64,000 bases of DNA. Origin: Rhodospirillaceae bacterium. Its GTDB lineage: Bacteria > Pseudomonadota > Alphaproteobacteria > Rhodospirillales > Casp-alpha2. Positions 1 through 8,709 of this stretch are shown here, piece by piece. Numbering within the stretch: the stretch's first letter is position 1; each line of letters begins with the position of its first letter. Made by a program: the position numbers and the translations under genes. Below the pieces are notes generated by a model. That model was not told where the DNA came from, did no database searches, and saw nothing but the letters and a program-made list of their open reading frames with translations. The DNA is taken from the NCBI GenBank assembly GCA_016845145.1, contig JAERTE010000096.1, forward strand, positions 1 to 64,000, read 5' to 3'.

Positions 1-93
1 GGCTTGATCACCACAGTGCCGCCGGCGGGGCAACTGGTCGAGGATATCATGAACGAAGCTCGGGCGATCTTGTCGGCGTGGGGAGCCGCGTGA
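1..93 (+). CDS. C-terminal fragment, probable nitronate monooxygenase / flavin oxidoreductase
   Basis: The window opens inside a reading frame of 30 residues that ends at TGA 91-93; the 5' part is outside the window. The visible tail contains GLITTVPPAGQLVED and then an amphipathic helix ending SAWGAA. Nitronate monooxygenases (2-nitropropane dioxygenase family, FMN-dependent TIM barrels) commonly end with a GQ-x-GLI-like segment followed by a helix such as VEDIMNEA, so that family is my best guess from the tail alone. It lies head-on to the DUF411 gene at 105-536. Too little sequence is visible to be certain. Confidence 0.4.
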   Translation, partial: GLITTVPPAGQLVEDIMNEARAILSAWGAA

Positions 94-104
94 CGTTACG
101 GCGC

Positions 105-536
105 TCAATAGCGGGAGAAAACTTGGCCGCGTTTGTCATCGAACAGGATAACTTCATAGGGGTCCGGAGGGGTGCCAGGCATTTCCATGCCGGGCGACCC
201 CGTCGGCATGCCGGGCACGGCCAAACCCAACGCCTTCGGACGTTCGGCGAGCAACCGTTCAATGTCTTTGGCCGGCACATGTCCTTCGATCAAGTACCCA
301 TCGACCATTGCCGTGTGGCACGAATGCAGTGCCTCCGGTACGCCCATGATGGCTTTCACCGCATCCATCTCCTCGGTATTGATCACCTTGACCTGGTGGC
401 CGGCGCTTTCCATGTGTTTGACCCAGTTGCCGCAACAACCGCAATAGGGGCTTTTGTAGACGCTCATATCAGCTGCAACCACAGGAGCAGCCGTGAATAG
501 GGCGCAAAGGACAACCAAGATTGATACGGCGCGCAT
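105..536 (-). CDS. DUF411 family periplasmic metal-binding protein
   Basis: The protein has 143 residues. A signal peptide (RAVSILVVLCALFTAAPVVA) is followed by the DUF411 core: the cysteine motif YKSPYCGCCGNW near the mature N-terminus and a later SCHTA segment. DUF411 proteins are small exported proteins thought to bind copper or other soft metals through these cysteines; the metal here is an inference. The C-terminal tail is rich in Gly, Pro and Met (PGMPTGSPGMEMPGTPP), which could add methionine ligands. I chose the ATG at 536 over an upstream in-frame ATG at 569 because it has a GGGAGGT Shine-Dalgarno sequence 4 nt away and starts directly at the signal peptide. Confidence 0.85.
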   Translation of the reverse strand: MRAVSILVVLCALFTAAPVVAADMSVYKSPYCGCCGNWVKHMESAGHQVKVINTEEMDAVKAIMGVPEALHSCHTAMVDGYLIEGHVPAKDIERLLAERPKALGLAVPGMPTGSPGMEMPGTPPDPYEVILFDDKRGQVFSRY

Positions 537-626
537 GGGGACCTCCCGAAAACTTTGATATGCGGGCAAACTATCTGAAACGAGGGATTTTAGAATTGAT
601 CCCAGTCAGCACTACGGAGTTTATCC

Positions 627-1520
627 ATGTCCTCCATGTTTAAAGACGATCTTCTTGCAGGCAAACGTATCCTGGTGACGGGCGGTGGCAGTGGGCTGGG
701 GCGTGAACTGACGGAAGAATACTTGCGTCTCGGCGCCGAAGTGCATATCTGCGGGCGGCGCGGCTCAGTGCTCGACGATACCGCGGGTGAGTTGATGGAG
801 GCGCATGGCGGGCATGTCGGCACCCAAGTTTGCGATATACGCGACGCCGAGGCTGTCGATGACATGGTCGGGAAAATCTGGACCGAGGCCGGGCCGCTCA
901 CTGGCTTGGTCAACAACGCCGCCGGCAATATTCAAAGCCCGACCGATAAATTATCGACGCGTGGGTTCGACGCTGTGGCGGGTATCGTGTTTCACGGGTC
1001 TTACTATGTTACCCACGCCTGTGGCCGGCGTTGGATCGAGCAAGGGCTCGGCGGCAGCGTGCTTTCCGTCCTGGTCACCTGGGTTTGGACCGGCAGCCCC
1101 TACGTGGTGCCGTCGGCGATGTCGAAAGCCGGCCTCAACATTATGACCAAGTCCTTGGCGGTGGAGTGGGCAAAATACGGTATCCGATTGAATGCTGTGG
1201 CGCCGGGGCCGTTTCCGACGCCCGGTGCGTGGGAGCGATTGCGGCCCGAGAAATTGGAAGACGGTGGCATGAATGACGATACCAAGCGCATTCCCATGGG
1301 CCGTTTCGGTGAAATGACGGAACTGAAAAATATCGGCGCGTTTCTGATGGCCGACGGTTGCGACTATCTGACAGGCCAATGTATCGCCATTGATGGCGCA
1401 GGTTACCTGGCCGATGCCGGGAACTACGCGCATCTATTGGACCGCAGCGATGAAGAATGGCAGCGTATTCGAGAGCTAGCGAAAAGTGCCTCTGATAAGG
1501 ACAAGGCGCGTCGGAGTTAA
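627..1520 (+). CDS. SDR-family oxidoreductase, 2,4-dienoyl-CoA-reductase-like, atypical active site
   Basis: A 297-residue short-chain dehydrogenase/reductase. The Rossmann cofactor motif VTGGGSGLG is near residue 20 and the NNAAGN segment near residue 95. The usual YxxxK is absent: the region reads PSAMSKAG, so the Tyr position is Ser while Lys remains. The same layout (PSAxxKAG followed by LA-EW-KYG and N-x-x-x-PGP) is known in 2,4-dienoyl-CoA reductases, which take their Tyr from 15 residues before the Lys; here that position appears to be Trp. An NADP-dependent acyl-CoA substrate is inferred. GGAG lies 8 nt before the ATG. The gene ends convergently, overlapping the VOC gene by 4 bp. Confidence 0.85.
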   Translation: MSSMFKDDLLAGKRILVTGGGSGLGRELTEEYLRLGAEVHICGRRGSVLDDTAGELMEAHGGHVGTQVCDIRDAEAVDDMVGKIWTEAGPLTGLVNNAAGNIQSPTDKLSTRGFDAVAGIVFHGSYYVTHACGRRWIEQGLGGSVLSVLVTWVWTGSPYVVPSAMSKAGLNIMTKSLAVEWAKYGIRLNAVAPGPFPTPGAWERLRPEKLEDGGMNDDTKRIPMGRFGEMTELKNIGAFLMADGCDYLTGQCIAIDGAGYLADAGNYAHLLDRSDEEWQRIRELAKSASDKDKARRS

Positions 1521-1969
1521 AACTTGGCTGGATCAAGCGGATTGACACCGTCAATTGCAAGAACGCCTTTGCCAGGGATGTGGTTGATTTCAAGCCGGAT
1601 GCCGTCCGGGTCTTCAAAGACGACATAGTAGTAGCCTTCCATCCACGTGCCTTCCGTGGGACCACGGTCGATCATCGCGCCCATCTCGCGCAGCTTGGCG
1701 GCGGCGGCATTGACGTCGTCTCGTGTGCGGGCGCGCAAGCACAGGTGATGCAGACCGACCCGGCTTTGCACGAAACGCTCGCTTCTGTATTCGTCGGCGC
1801 AGCGCTCGATGCCGACGGCCGTCCGGCCACCCACATGATAGAAAAAGTCATCACGATCGATCACTTTCGTCATGCCGAGGAAGGGTAGCAATTCACCATA
1901 AAAAGCGCGCGCTTTATCCCATTGGCTGACCGTGAGAATTACGTGTGCGGCACCGTTGATTTCGATCAT
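1517..1969 (-). CDS. VOC superfamily (glyoxalase/extradiol dioxygenase fold) protein
   Basis: A 150-residue protein with two beta-alpha-beta-beta-beta halves typical of the vicinal-oxygen-chelate fold. The first half begins INGAAHVILTV with His at the usual first metal position; the second half has GLHHLCLRA and ends with FEDPDGIRLEIN, whose Glu is the usual last metal ligand. The fold binds Mn, Fe, Zn or Ni and supports lyase, dioxygenase or epimerase chemistry, so the reaction cannot be named. It starts 3 nt after the stop of the upstream SDR gene on the same strand, with AAGGA 8 nt before ATG, so the two are probably translated together. Confidence 0.85.
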   Translation of the reverse strand: MIEINGAAHVILTVSQWDKARAFYGELLPFLGMTKVIDRDDFFYHVGGRTAVGIERCADEYRSERFVQSRVGLHHLCLRARTRDDVNAAAAKLREMGAMIDRGPTEGTWMEGYYYVVFEDPDGIRLEINHIPGKGVLAIDGVNPLDPAKF

Positions 1970-1972
1970 CGT

Positions 1973-2842
1973 TCAGTCCTTCAGCTTGAAGTACTCGGGC
2001 CGTCCGGTCGGCCACGGATCGCCCCAAAGCTGTTGGCCCCCATCAACGGTGATGACCTCGCCGGTGACGAATTTCCCGGATGGTGCCGCCACATAGACCG
2101 CGGCTTCCGCGATATCCCAGGCGTCGCCTGCCTTCAGCATGGGGTTTGATTGCTTGTAGCTGGCGGCGCCTTCAGGCGGATACAGCGCAAACGCAGTCGT
2201 CTCGCAACATCCCGGCGCTACACAATTGACGCGAATGCCATGCGGAGCCCACTCGACCGCGATGGATTTGGAGAGATAAACCACTCCGGCCCGCGCCGCT
2301 GCCGTGTGCGCAATACCTGGCATTCCTCGCCAGATATCGGCGACGATGTTGACGACATTGCCCTGTGCACCGGTATCGATCCAACGCCGGGCCGTCGCCT
2401 GGATCATGTACCAGGTGCCGTTCAAGTTGGTGTCGATGACCGCGTTCCAGCCCTTAGGCTTGAAATCAATCGCCGCTTGCGGAAATTGGCCGCCGGCATT
2501 GTTGACCAGCACATCGACGCTGCCGAACGCTTGGAATGCTGCTTCGACGAAGGTGTCGACTTGTTCTGGATCGCGGATCGACATGGCTTGGCTGAACACC
2601 TGACCACCCAAGCTTTCGAAAAAAGCGTGGGCCTCGGCTAGGCGTTCCTCGTTGCGTCCGCAGATGATGAGATTGGCCCCCAGTTTGGCAAACAGCGTGG
2701 CGATGGACTTGCCTAACCCGCTACCGGCCCCCGTGACGATGACGGATTTGCCCGCGAATAAATCCGGTTTGTACACGGTCTCCATGGCGCGCAGGTCGGC
2801 ATCGCTAAAACCATAGTCAGGGCGATCATCTTCGGTCGTCAT
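1973..2842 (-). CDS. SDR-family oxidoreductase lacking the YxxxK pair
   Basis: A 289-residue SDR protein with the cofactor motif VTGAGSGLGKS near residue 37, NNAGGQ near residue 114, and a C-terminal VTGEVITVDGGQ. The catalytic strand and helix read IAHTAAARAGVVYLSKSIAVEW: the position of the catalytic Tyr is Thr and the position of the catalytic Lys is Arg. It resembles the dienoyl-CoA-reductase branch but lacks both ordinary catalytic residues, so it may have other chemistry or a binding role. It lies 36 nt after the CoA-transferase gene and 3 nt before the VOC gene on the same strand, which suggests one operon. Confidence 0.85.
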   Translation of the reverse strand: MTTEDDRPDYGFSDADLRAMETVYKPDLFAGKSVIVTGAGSGLGKSIATLFAKLGANLIICGRNEERLAEAHAFFESLGGQVFSQAMSIRDPEQVDTFVEAAFQAFGSVDVLVNNAGGQFPQAAIDFKPKGWNAVIDTNLNGTWYMIQATARRWIDTGAQGNVVNIVADIWRGMPGIAHTAAARAGVVYLSKSIAVEWAPHGIRVNCVAPGCCETTAFALYPPEGAASYKQSNPMLKAGDAWDIAEAAVYVAAPSGKFVTGEVITVDGGQQLWGDPWPTGRPEYFKLKD

Positions 2843-2878
2843 AGGTTACCTTTCGTCATCTGATCGTGTTTATGGAAA

Positions 2879-4075
2879 TCATGTCAACTGGAGTTCAGAG
2901 ATTTCTTGGTCCGTGTAGCCCAGCATGCGCAACACTTCGTCATTGTGTTCGCCGAGGACAGGTGGGGGCCCGGAAACGGTTGGGCCGTCCACATTGGCGG
3001 TAAATGCGCCGCCAACCATTTTCACCGTTCCTTCGGCGCCGCCCGGCGCCGGGACGTCAATAATGATATTTCGGGTGTCCAATTGCGGATCTTGAACGAC
3101 CTCAGCCAGGGAGCGTACTTTTGAGATCGGCACCGTGGCGGCCTCAAGGACCTCAACCCAATGATCCGAAGATTCTTGTTTCAAAGTCTCTCTGATGATG
3201 CCCAACACTTCATCATTGTGGACGGTGCGCGCTTCGTTGTTCGCATACTTTGGATTATCGAGCATAGGGCCCAAACCAATCGCATTTAACAGCGATGTGA
3301 CCTGACTCTCACGGATGGCAACCAACAGCACATACCCATCCGCCGTTGCAAAGCAGTTTGCGGTTGGCAACGCGGTTGGCGAGGTGTTGCCGATCAATCC
3401 GGGTTCTTGGCCGCCGGCCATCAGGCAGGCGAAGTTTGCGGCTTGTACGGAAATGGCGGAATCCAGCATGGAGACATCTAAGTATTGGCCTTCGCCCGTG
3501 GTGGCGCGGCGAAATAGCGCGGCTGCTATAGCGTAGGCCGCCGTGATCCCGGTGGCGGAATCAACCGGCAGGAAGGTGGTGCGGGTGGGGCCGGTATCTG
3601 GGTGTCCGGTGCTGGCCATCATCCCCGATGCAGCCTGCATGGCGCCGTCGTAGGCAGGCTTTTTGGCTTTCGGTCCCGATTGGCCGTAGCCGCTAATGGA
3701 GCAATAGACGATGTCGGGTTTGACAGCGCGGATGGGTTCATAGCCAAAACCCAGCTTGTCGATGACTCCGGCACGGAAGTTTTCGACGACCACGTCACAC
3801 GTAGCGGCAAGACGCATGATTACATCGTGTGCATCCGGGGCTTTGAGATCAATCGCAATGCTCTTTTTGCCGAAACTCGTGGTCATGAAAGCCGGAGACA
3901 TGTTGGGGACGGGGTTTTCGTCGACGGTCATCAGGACCCGCATCTGATCGCCGGCGCCGGGTTGCTCGATCTTAATGACCTCGGCGCCCAGATGATTGAG
4001 CAACTGTGCGGCCAGCGGGCCGGCGACAACTTGTGAAAAATCCAGTACACGAATCTTGGAAAAGGCTTGGGGCAT
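2879..4075 (-). CDS. class III CoA-transferase (CaiB/BaiF family)
   Basis: A 398-residue formyl-CoA transferase-type protein that moves CoA between organic acids. Recognisable parts are IRVLDFSQVVAGPLAAQLL at the N-terminus, GAEVIKIE, a long ENFRAGV helix, and AYDGAMQAASG, which carries the Asp that forms the covalent acyl intermediate in this family. An open frame continues upstream for 71 codons, but that part is low-complexity antisense of the next gene. I take the ATG at 4075, which has AAGGAG just upstream. The donor and acceptor acids are unknown; the neighbouring SDR and VOC genes suggest acyl-CoA catabolism. Confidence 0.9.
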   Translation of the reverse strand: MPQAFSKIRVLDFSQVVAGPLAAQLLNHLGAEVIKIEQPGAGDQMRVLMTVDENPVPNMSPAFMTTSFGKKSIAIDLKAPDAHDVIMRLAATCDVVVENFRAGVIDKLGFGYEPIRAVKPDIVYCSISGYGQSGPKAKKPAYDGAMQAASGMMASTGHPDTGPTRTTFLPVDSATGITAAYAIAAALFRRATTGEGQYLDVSMLDSAISVQAANFACLMAGGQEPGLIGNTSPTALPTANCFATADGYVLLVAIRESQVTSLLNAIGLGPMLDNPKYANNEARTVHNDEVLGIIRETLKQESSDHWVEVLEAATVPISKVRSLAEVVQDPQLDTRNIIIDVPAPGGAEGTVKMVGGAFTANVDGPTVSGPPPVLGEHNDEVLRMLGYTDQEISELQLT

Positions 4076-4158
4076 GCAAATCTCCTTAATCGTCGGAGTT
4101 AAGCAATTGGCGGCATGGGTTGCAAACGGTCTTGATCGGGGGCGCTTCGGGTTGGCGC

Positions 4159-5202
4159 TCAGGCGGTCTCGTTTTCTCCGCCGGCTGCTGTCCAAGCCCG
4201 GAAACCGCCGCCTAAGTGCGAGGCGTTGTTGATGCCCAGTTCGTGCGCGGCCTTCAGCGCCAAAGCGGAACGTTCGCCGTGGGCGCAATAGAACAAAATC
4301 TCTCGCTCTGTGCTGGTAACCATGGCGTTCAACAAACCGCCCCTCGCCAGGGCATCGGTTAGGGCCGGGTAGGGCACATGCAGTGAGCCTGGAATAATAC
4401 CATCGCGCGCACGTTCGCTGGCTTCGCGGAGGTCGATGAACAGTGTTGTTGTATCGTCAAGTTTTGATTTTGCGGCCTCAGCGTCCAACGTGGCCGCAAT
4501 GATCTCTGGGTCCGATTTGAGGTCTTCGCCGATGGTCAAATTCGCCGGCACCGCGACATCCATCATCTTCGGGTTGGCCAGATTTAGGCCTGCCATGATG
4601 TCGGCATATTCATCGGCCGATGACACCTGCAGACGCGGATTGAAAGCGCGCTCTTCGGCAATGGTGGAGACAGTGTCGCCTTTGTAGTCGTGGCCGGGGT
4701 AGACCAGAGTGTCGTCAGGCAGTGTCAGTAGCTTGGTGAATATCGAGTCGTACGCCGCGCGCGCGTCGCCGTTCTGGAAATCGGTGCGGCCCGTGCCGCG
4801 TATCAGCAACGTGTCGCCGGTAAACACCCGGTCATCCAGGGCATAGCTGTAGGAATCGTCAGTATGGCCCGGTGTGTAGAGAACATTGAGCGAGAGATTC
4901 TCGATATCGATGCTGTCACCTTCACGCACCCGCATGGATACCAGATCGACCTGGGTTTTCTCTCCCATCACGGTGATGCAACGGGTCGCATCGCGAAGTT
5001 TACCAAGACCGGTGATATGGTCCGCATGGCAGTGTGTGTCGACGGCTTTGACCAGCTTGAGATCAAGCTCATCCAGCAATTTGAGGTATCGCTCACAGTG
5101 CTCCAGCACTGGATCGATCAACAAGGCTTCGCCCCCCTTGCGGCTGGCGAGCAGATAGGTGTAGGTACTTGAGACGCTATCGAACAGTTGCCGAAACAGC
5201 AT
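4159..5202 (-). CDS. persulfide dioxygenase (ETHE1-like) fused to rhodanese domain
   Basis: A 347-residue two-domain enzyme. Residues 1-225 form a metallo-beta-lactamase fold with DTHCHADHITG (His57, His59, Asp61, His62), TPGHTDDS and YPGHDYKGDT, which supply the mononuclear iron site of ETHE1-type dioxygenases that oxidise glutathione persulfide to sulfite. Residues from about 250 form a rhodanese domain with the loop CAHGERS, catalytic Cys306. Natural ETHE1-rhodanese fusions are known in other proteobacteria; there the rhodanese moves sulfane sulfur to or from the dioxygenase product. The start at 5202 matches the usual N-terminus MLFRQLFD and has GAGG about 10 nt upstream. It is divergent from tusA. 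Confidence 0.92.
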   Translation of the reverse strand: MLFRQLFDSVSSTYTYLLASRKGGEALLIDPVLEHCERYLKLLDELDLKLVKAVDTHCHADHITGLGKLRDATRCITVMGEKTQVDLVSMRVREGDSIDIENLSLNVLYTPGHTDDSYSYALDDRVFTGDTLLIRGTGRTDFQNGDARAAYDSIFTKLLTLPDDTLVYPGHDYKGDTVSTIAEERAFNPRLQVSSADEYADIMAGLNLANPKMMDVAVPANLTIGEDLKSDPEIIAATLDAEAAKSKLDDTTTLFIDLREASERARDGIIPGSLHVPYPALTDALARGGLLNAMVTSTEREILFYCAHGERSALALKAAHELGINNASHLGGGFRAWTAAGGENETA

Positions 5203-5220
5203 AGGCGGAACCTCTGTGCG

Positions 5221-5245
5221 TTGTGTGAACACTTACAACACACAA
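5221..5245. promoter_or_regulatory. inverted repeat between ETHE1-rhodanese and tusA
   Basis: The 78-bp divergent intergenic region carries TTGTGTG at 5221-5227 and its exact reverse complement CACACAA at 5239-5245, separated by 11 bp. The 18-bp centre spacing is compatible with a dimeric regulator serving both directions. Which regulator binds, if any, cannot be told. Confidence 0.35.
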
Positions 5246-5280
5246 TATATGAGGCCCGGCTCCCGGATCAAGGAACGCAG

Positions 5281-5517
5281 ATGACCCGCACCGTTATGGA
5301 CTTGAAGGGCCTAAACTGCCCGCTGCCAGTTCTGCGCGCCAATAAACGCATCAAGGAACTGGCGCCAGGTGACGAATTGGAGGCCCAGGTGACCGACCGC
5401 GCGGCGCCCAACGACTTTCGTGAATTCTGTGAAAGCACGGGCCATAGATTCATTTCGTGTGACGAGACCGATGGCCATTGGGCCATTGTCATTCGCAAGA
5501 AAAAACTCGAGAGTTAG
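5281..5517 (+). CDS. tusA: TusA/SirA-family sulfurtransferase
   Basis: A 78-residue protein with the family signature LKGLNCPLPVLRA near the N-terminus; Cys13 in the CPxP motif carries the persulfide. TusA-like proteins are small cytoplasmic sulfur carriers used in tRNA thiolation and, in sulfur oxidisers, in passing sulfane sulfur between rhodaneses and oxidising enzymes. The divergent ETHE1-rhodanese gene favours the second role here. I chose ATG 5281 over an earlier in-frame ATG because the domain begins there and AAGGA precedes it. The stop codon abuts the stop of the RND pump gene on the other strand. Confidence 0.9.
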   Translation: MTRTVMDLKGLNCPLPVLRANKRIKELAPGDELEAQVTDRAAPNDFREFCESTGHRFISCDETDGHWAIVIRKKKLES

Positions 5518-8500
5518 CTATTCCGCCGGCTGGTGCTGTGTCGGGTCGGTAGGGGCGGGAACATCCGTTTCGGCTTTGGCTGGTTTTTCCAGTACGCCCG
5601 CGAACAGCGTCAGCAACGGCGGAATGATGGCCAGGGTCAACACCGCAGACAGGCTTAATCCGCCAACCACCACCGAGCCCAATCCCCGGTAAAGCTCCGA
5701 CCCCGCACCGGGGATCAATACCAAAGGCAGCATGCCGAAAACGCTGGTCAGGGTCGACATGAAGATCGGGCGGATACGATTCGTCGTTGCTTCCAACACC
5801 GCGTCGGCGACCGGCATCTTGTCGGTGCGGATGTGATACAGCGTCTGGTGCACCAGCAAGATCGCGTTGTTGACGACGATGCCGATCAAGATCACGAAGC
5901 CCAGCAACGTCAGCATATCTAGCGGTTTGCCCGTCAATTTCAGGCCGATCACGCCGCCTGCAGTGGCCAGCGGCACCGAGAGCATAATGATGAAGGGGTA
6001 GATGAAGCTCTCGAACAGCACTGCCATCACCAAGAATACGATCACGACGGCTATAACCAAGTCGACCTTCATGGCGTCCCAGGTTTCGTTCAGTTTGTCG
6101 GCCGCGCCGGTCATGGTGAAGCGAACGCCCGGTGGAACGCCTTCCGCCCGGATCTTGTCGATCACCTGGGTCTGCAAGAGGTCAAGCGCCACCTCAAGCG
6201 GCATGTTGTCGGGCGGGCCGATTTCCAAAGTGACACTGCGTTCGCGGTCGATGTGGCGGATTTCCGTTGGACCCGCGGTCACCAGCACATCAGCCAGGTT
6301 GTTGGCGGCAACGATCACCCCCGATGAGGTCACCACAGGTAACTGCGCAATTCCCTGGGTTTCTTGAACGTCCGGTATGGTGCCCTTGAGCATCAGATCT
6401 ATGCGTTTTGACCCAACGGTGATTTCGGCAACCCTGAGACCGTCGTTGAAGGCATCAAGGGTGTCTCCCAATTCCCGTGCGGTGACGCCGTTGTCGGCCA
6501 GTTTGACGCGGTTAGGTACAACCCGAACTTCCGGCGCACCCAGTTCAAGGCCAGGCTTGGGCCGCATCTGCGTGCCTTGGCTGCGCGGCAGCACCTGGTT
6601 GACATGCCCCGCCGTTCGCAGGGCGACGTTGAGAATCTGCTCAAGCTCAGGGCCCGATACGTTGAGTTGGATCGAGCGGTTGCCACCGATTCCGCGACCG
6701 AACAGGGGTCGCTGGCGAACGAAGCCGAAAGTACCGGGTTCCTTATAGACGGCGCGGCTGAGGATCGGAATCAACTCCCGCACACGGTTTGGGTCCTCGG
6801 CGGAAGCGCCGATGATCGTGCGGCCCCTGAAGGCGACGAAAAAGAACCGTTTGAGCTTCGGTGGACCGTCCGGATCGGCTTTGGTTTCAGAATTGTCGGC
6901 GAGCAGAGGCTGAATTTCGCGCTCGAAATTGCCGGCAATCTGTCCGGTGGTTTCCAGGTTGTACCCGGGCGGTGGCACCAAAAAGCCGAGGATCAGGTTG
7001 CGGTTGCCGCTGGGCAGATACTCGAGCTTTGGCAATAGAGCCCAGGTGACGAATGCGCCGGCGCCACAGAGCAGGCTAACCACGCTTAAACAGGCAATAC
7101 GGCTTCCCGTGACGCGGCGGGTGAACCCGACGGTGGCCTTGACGAAAAACCCGGCGATGTCATCGATGATAGGCAGGCGCATCCGGGTCACACTGATCTC
7201 GCCAGCACGGCCCAACAGCCGGTTGGAAAGCGCCGGAATAACCGTGACCGCAACCAACAGCGAAAGCATCACCGAAACCGATAGGGCCACGGCGATGTCA
7301 CGGAACAGTTGGCCCATTTCCAGTTCCATAACCAAGATGGGAATGAACACCATGACGGTCGTCAGCGCAGAAACCAATACAGCCGTCCAGACCTGGGATG
7401 CGCCCCTGTAGGCGGCTTCGGATCGGGATAAACCTTGTTCGCGGAAACGGTAAATGTTTTCCAGAACGACGATCGCGGCATCGACGACCATGCCGACGGC
7501 GAAGGCGATGCCGGCAAGCGATATGACATTAATGGAACGCCCCATGGCCGCCATGGCGACAAAGGCGCCAATGACTGAAACGGGAATGGCCAGTGAGACG
7601 ACCAGCGTAGCGCCGAACGAACGCAGAAATAAGAGCAATATGAACGCCGCCAATGTGCCGCCGATGAAGATGTTTTGCTGCACCAAGTCGATGGAGGAAT
7701 CGATATAGATCGTCTCGTCGTAGACTTGGCGAAGTTCGAGATTGTTGTCGGGCAGGACGGCTGTATTCAATTCAGTGACGGCGGCGCGGATGCCCCGCAT
7801 GACCTCGATCACATTGGCGCCGCTCTCGCGGACGGCATTCATGGCCATCGCCGGCTGGCTATTGAACCGGATGCGGGCGACAGGGTCCTTATAGGCAAAC
7901 CGGACATCGGCGATATCGGCAACCGTGACGCGTGCGATACGGCCGGTATCAGGCTCTATGTGGGAGCGCAGCAGCACGCGCCCAACATCTTCAATGCGGC
8001 TGAACTCACCCTCCGTCCGCACCACATAGCGGCGTTTGCCCTCATCCAGATCTCCGGCTGAAACGGAGGCGTTCGCGGCTCGCAAGGTGCGGACAACCTC
8101 AGTTACGGTGAGGCCGTAGCGTGCCATGCTTTCAGGATCGACAATGACCTCCATCTGCCGCTTGGCGCCGCCGTAGACGTTGATCGTGGAAATCCCGGCG
8201 ACCCGCTCAAGCCGGTCTTGAATCACATCCGTCGTGAAATCGCCATAGGTGTGCATGGCCTCGCCGGTTTGATTCTTGCGGATCAGTACGAACCAGGCGA
8301 TGGCATTGTCGTCCGACGATGATGTGTTCATGGTTGGCTCAGAGGCCTCGCTCGGATAACCGTTTACACGGTCTAGGCGGTTGGCCACCAACAACAGCGC
8401 GCGCTCCATGTTTTGGCCGATCCGGAACTCCAGGGTAATCCGGCCATAACCATCGCGTGATTCGCTGATCATCTCTTCGAGGCCTTCAAGACCGCGCAGC

Positions 8501-8709
8501 ACCTCTTCCTGGCGGTTGATGATCTCGCGCTCAATTTCAGCGGGAGCGGCGCCCGACCAGATGGTGCGGAGACTGATAACGGGTTTTCGCACGTCGGGCG
8601 TCAGTTGAATGGGAATGGCGTTCAACGCGACAATGCCGAACATCACCACCATCAGCACCGCCGCCATGACGGCGACCGGGCGTTCAATAGCGAGACGGAT
8701 TAGGTTCAC
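5518..8709 (-). CDS. RND efflux transporter, inner-membrane subunit (AcrB-like)
   Basis: A 1063-residue protein of the usual size for the hydrophobe/amphiphile RND family. It has an N-terminal TM segment (PVAVMAAVLMVVMFGIVALN), two large periplasmic loops, and two groups of TM helices, including GIAFAVGMVVDAAIVVLEN in TM4, which supplies the acidic proton-relay residues, and a matching GIVVNNAILLVHQTL in the second half. It would exchange protons for drugs or other small hydrophobic compounds as a trimer. Its start overlaps the adaptor stop by 4 bp (ATGA). No outer-membrane channel gene is adjacent, so the pump probably borrows a TolC-like protein from elsewhere. Confidence 0.93.
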   Translation of the reverse strand: MNLIRLAIERPVAVMAAVLMVVMFGIVALNAIPIQLTPDVRKPVISLRTIWSGAAPAEIEREIINRQEEVLRGLEGLEEMISESRDGYGRITLEFRIGQNMERALLLVANRLDRVNGYPSEASEPTMNTSSSDDNAIAWFVLIRKNQTGEAMHTYGDFTTDVIQDRLERVAGISTINVYGGAKRQMEVIVDPESMARYGLTVTEVVRTLRAANASVSAGDLDEGKRRYVVRTEGEFSRIEDVGRVLLRSHIEPDTGRIARVTVADIADVRFAYKDPVARIRFNSQPAMAMNAVRESGANVIEVMRGIRAAVTELNTAVLPDNNLELRQVYDETIYIDSSIDLVQQNIFIGGTLAAFILLLFLRSFGATLVVSLAIPVSVIGAFVAMAAMGRSINVISLAGIAFAVGMVVDAAIVVLENIYRFREQGLSRSEAAYRGASQVWTAVLVSALTTVMVFIPILVMELEMGQLFRDIAVALSVSVMLSLLVAVTVIPALSNRLLGRAGEISVTRMRLPIIDDIAGFFVKATVGFTRRVTGSRIACLSVVSLLCGAGAFVTWALLPKLEYLPSGNRNLILGFLVPPPGYNLETTGQIAGNFEREIQPLLADNSETKADPDGPPKLKRFFFVAFRGRTIIGASAEDPNRVRELIPILSRAVYKEPGTFGFVRQRPLFGRGIGGNRSIQLNVSGPELEQILNVALRTAGHVNQVLPRSQGTQMRPKPGLELGAPEVRVVPNRVKLADNGVTARELGDTLDAFNDGLRVAEITVGSKRIDLMLKGTIPDVQETQGIAQLPVVTSSGVIVAANNLADVLVTAGPTEIRHIDRERSVTLEIGPPDNMPLEVALDLLQTQVIDKIRAEGVPPGVRFTMTGAADKLNETWDAMKVDLVIAVVIVFLVMAVLFESFIYPFIIMLSVPLATAGGVIGLKLTGKPLDMLTLLGFVILIGIVVNNAILLVHQTLYHIRTDKMPVADAVLEATTNRIRPIFMSTLTSVFGMLPLVLIPGAGSELYRGLGSVVVGGLSLSAVLTLAIIPPLLTLFAGVLEKPAKAETDVPAPTDPTQHQPAE

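Noticed and set aside
4076..4288. 71-codon N-terminal extension of the CoA-transferase frame
   Set aside because: Arg-rich, no homology, overlaps the ETHE1-rhodanese gene, and a good Shine-Dalgarno sequence lies before ATG 4075.
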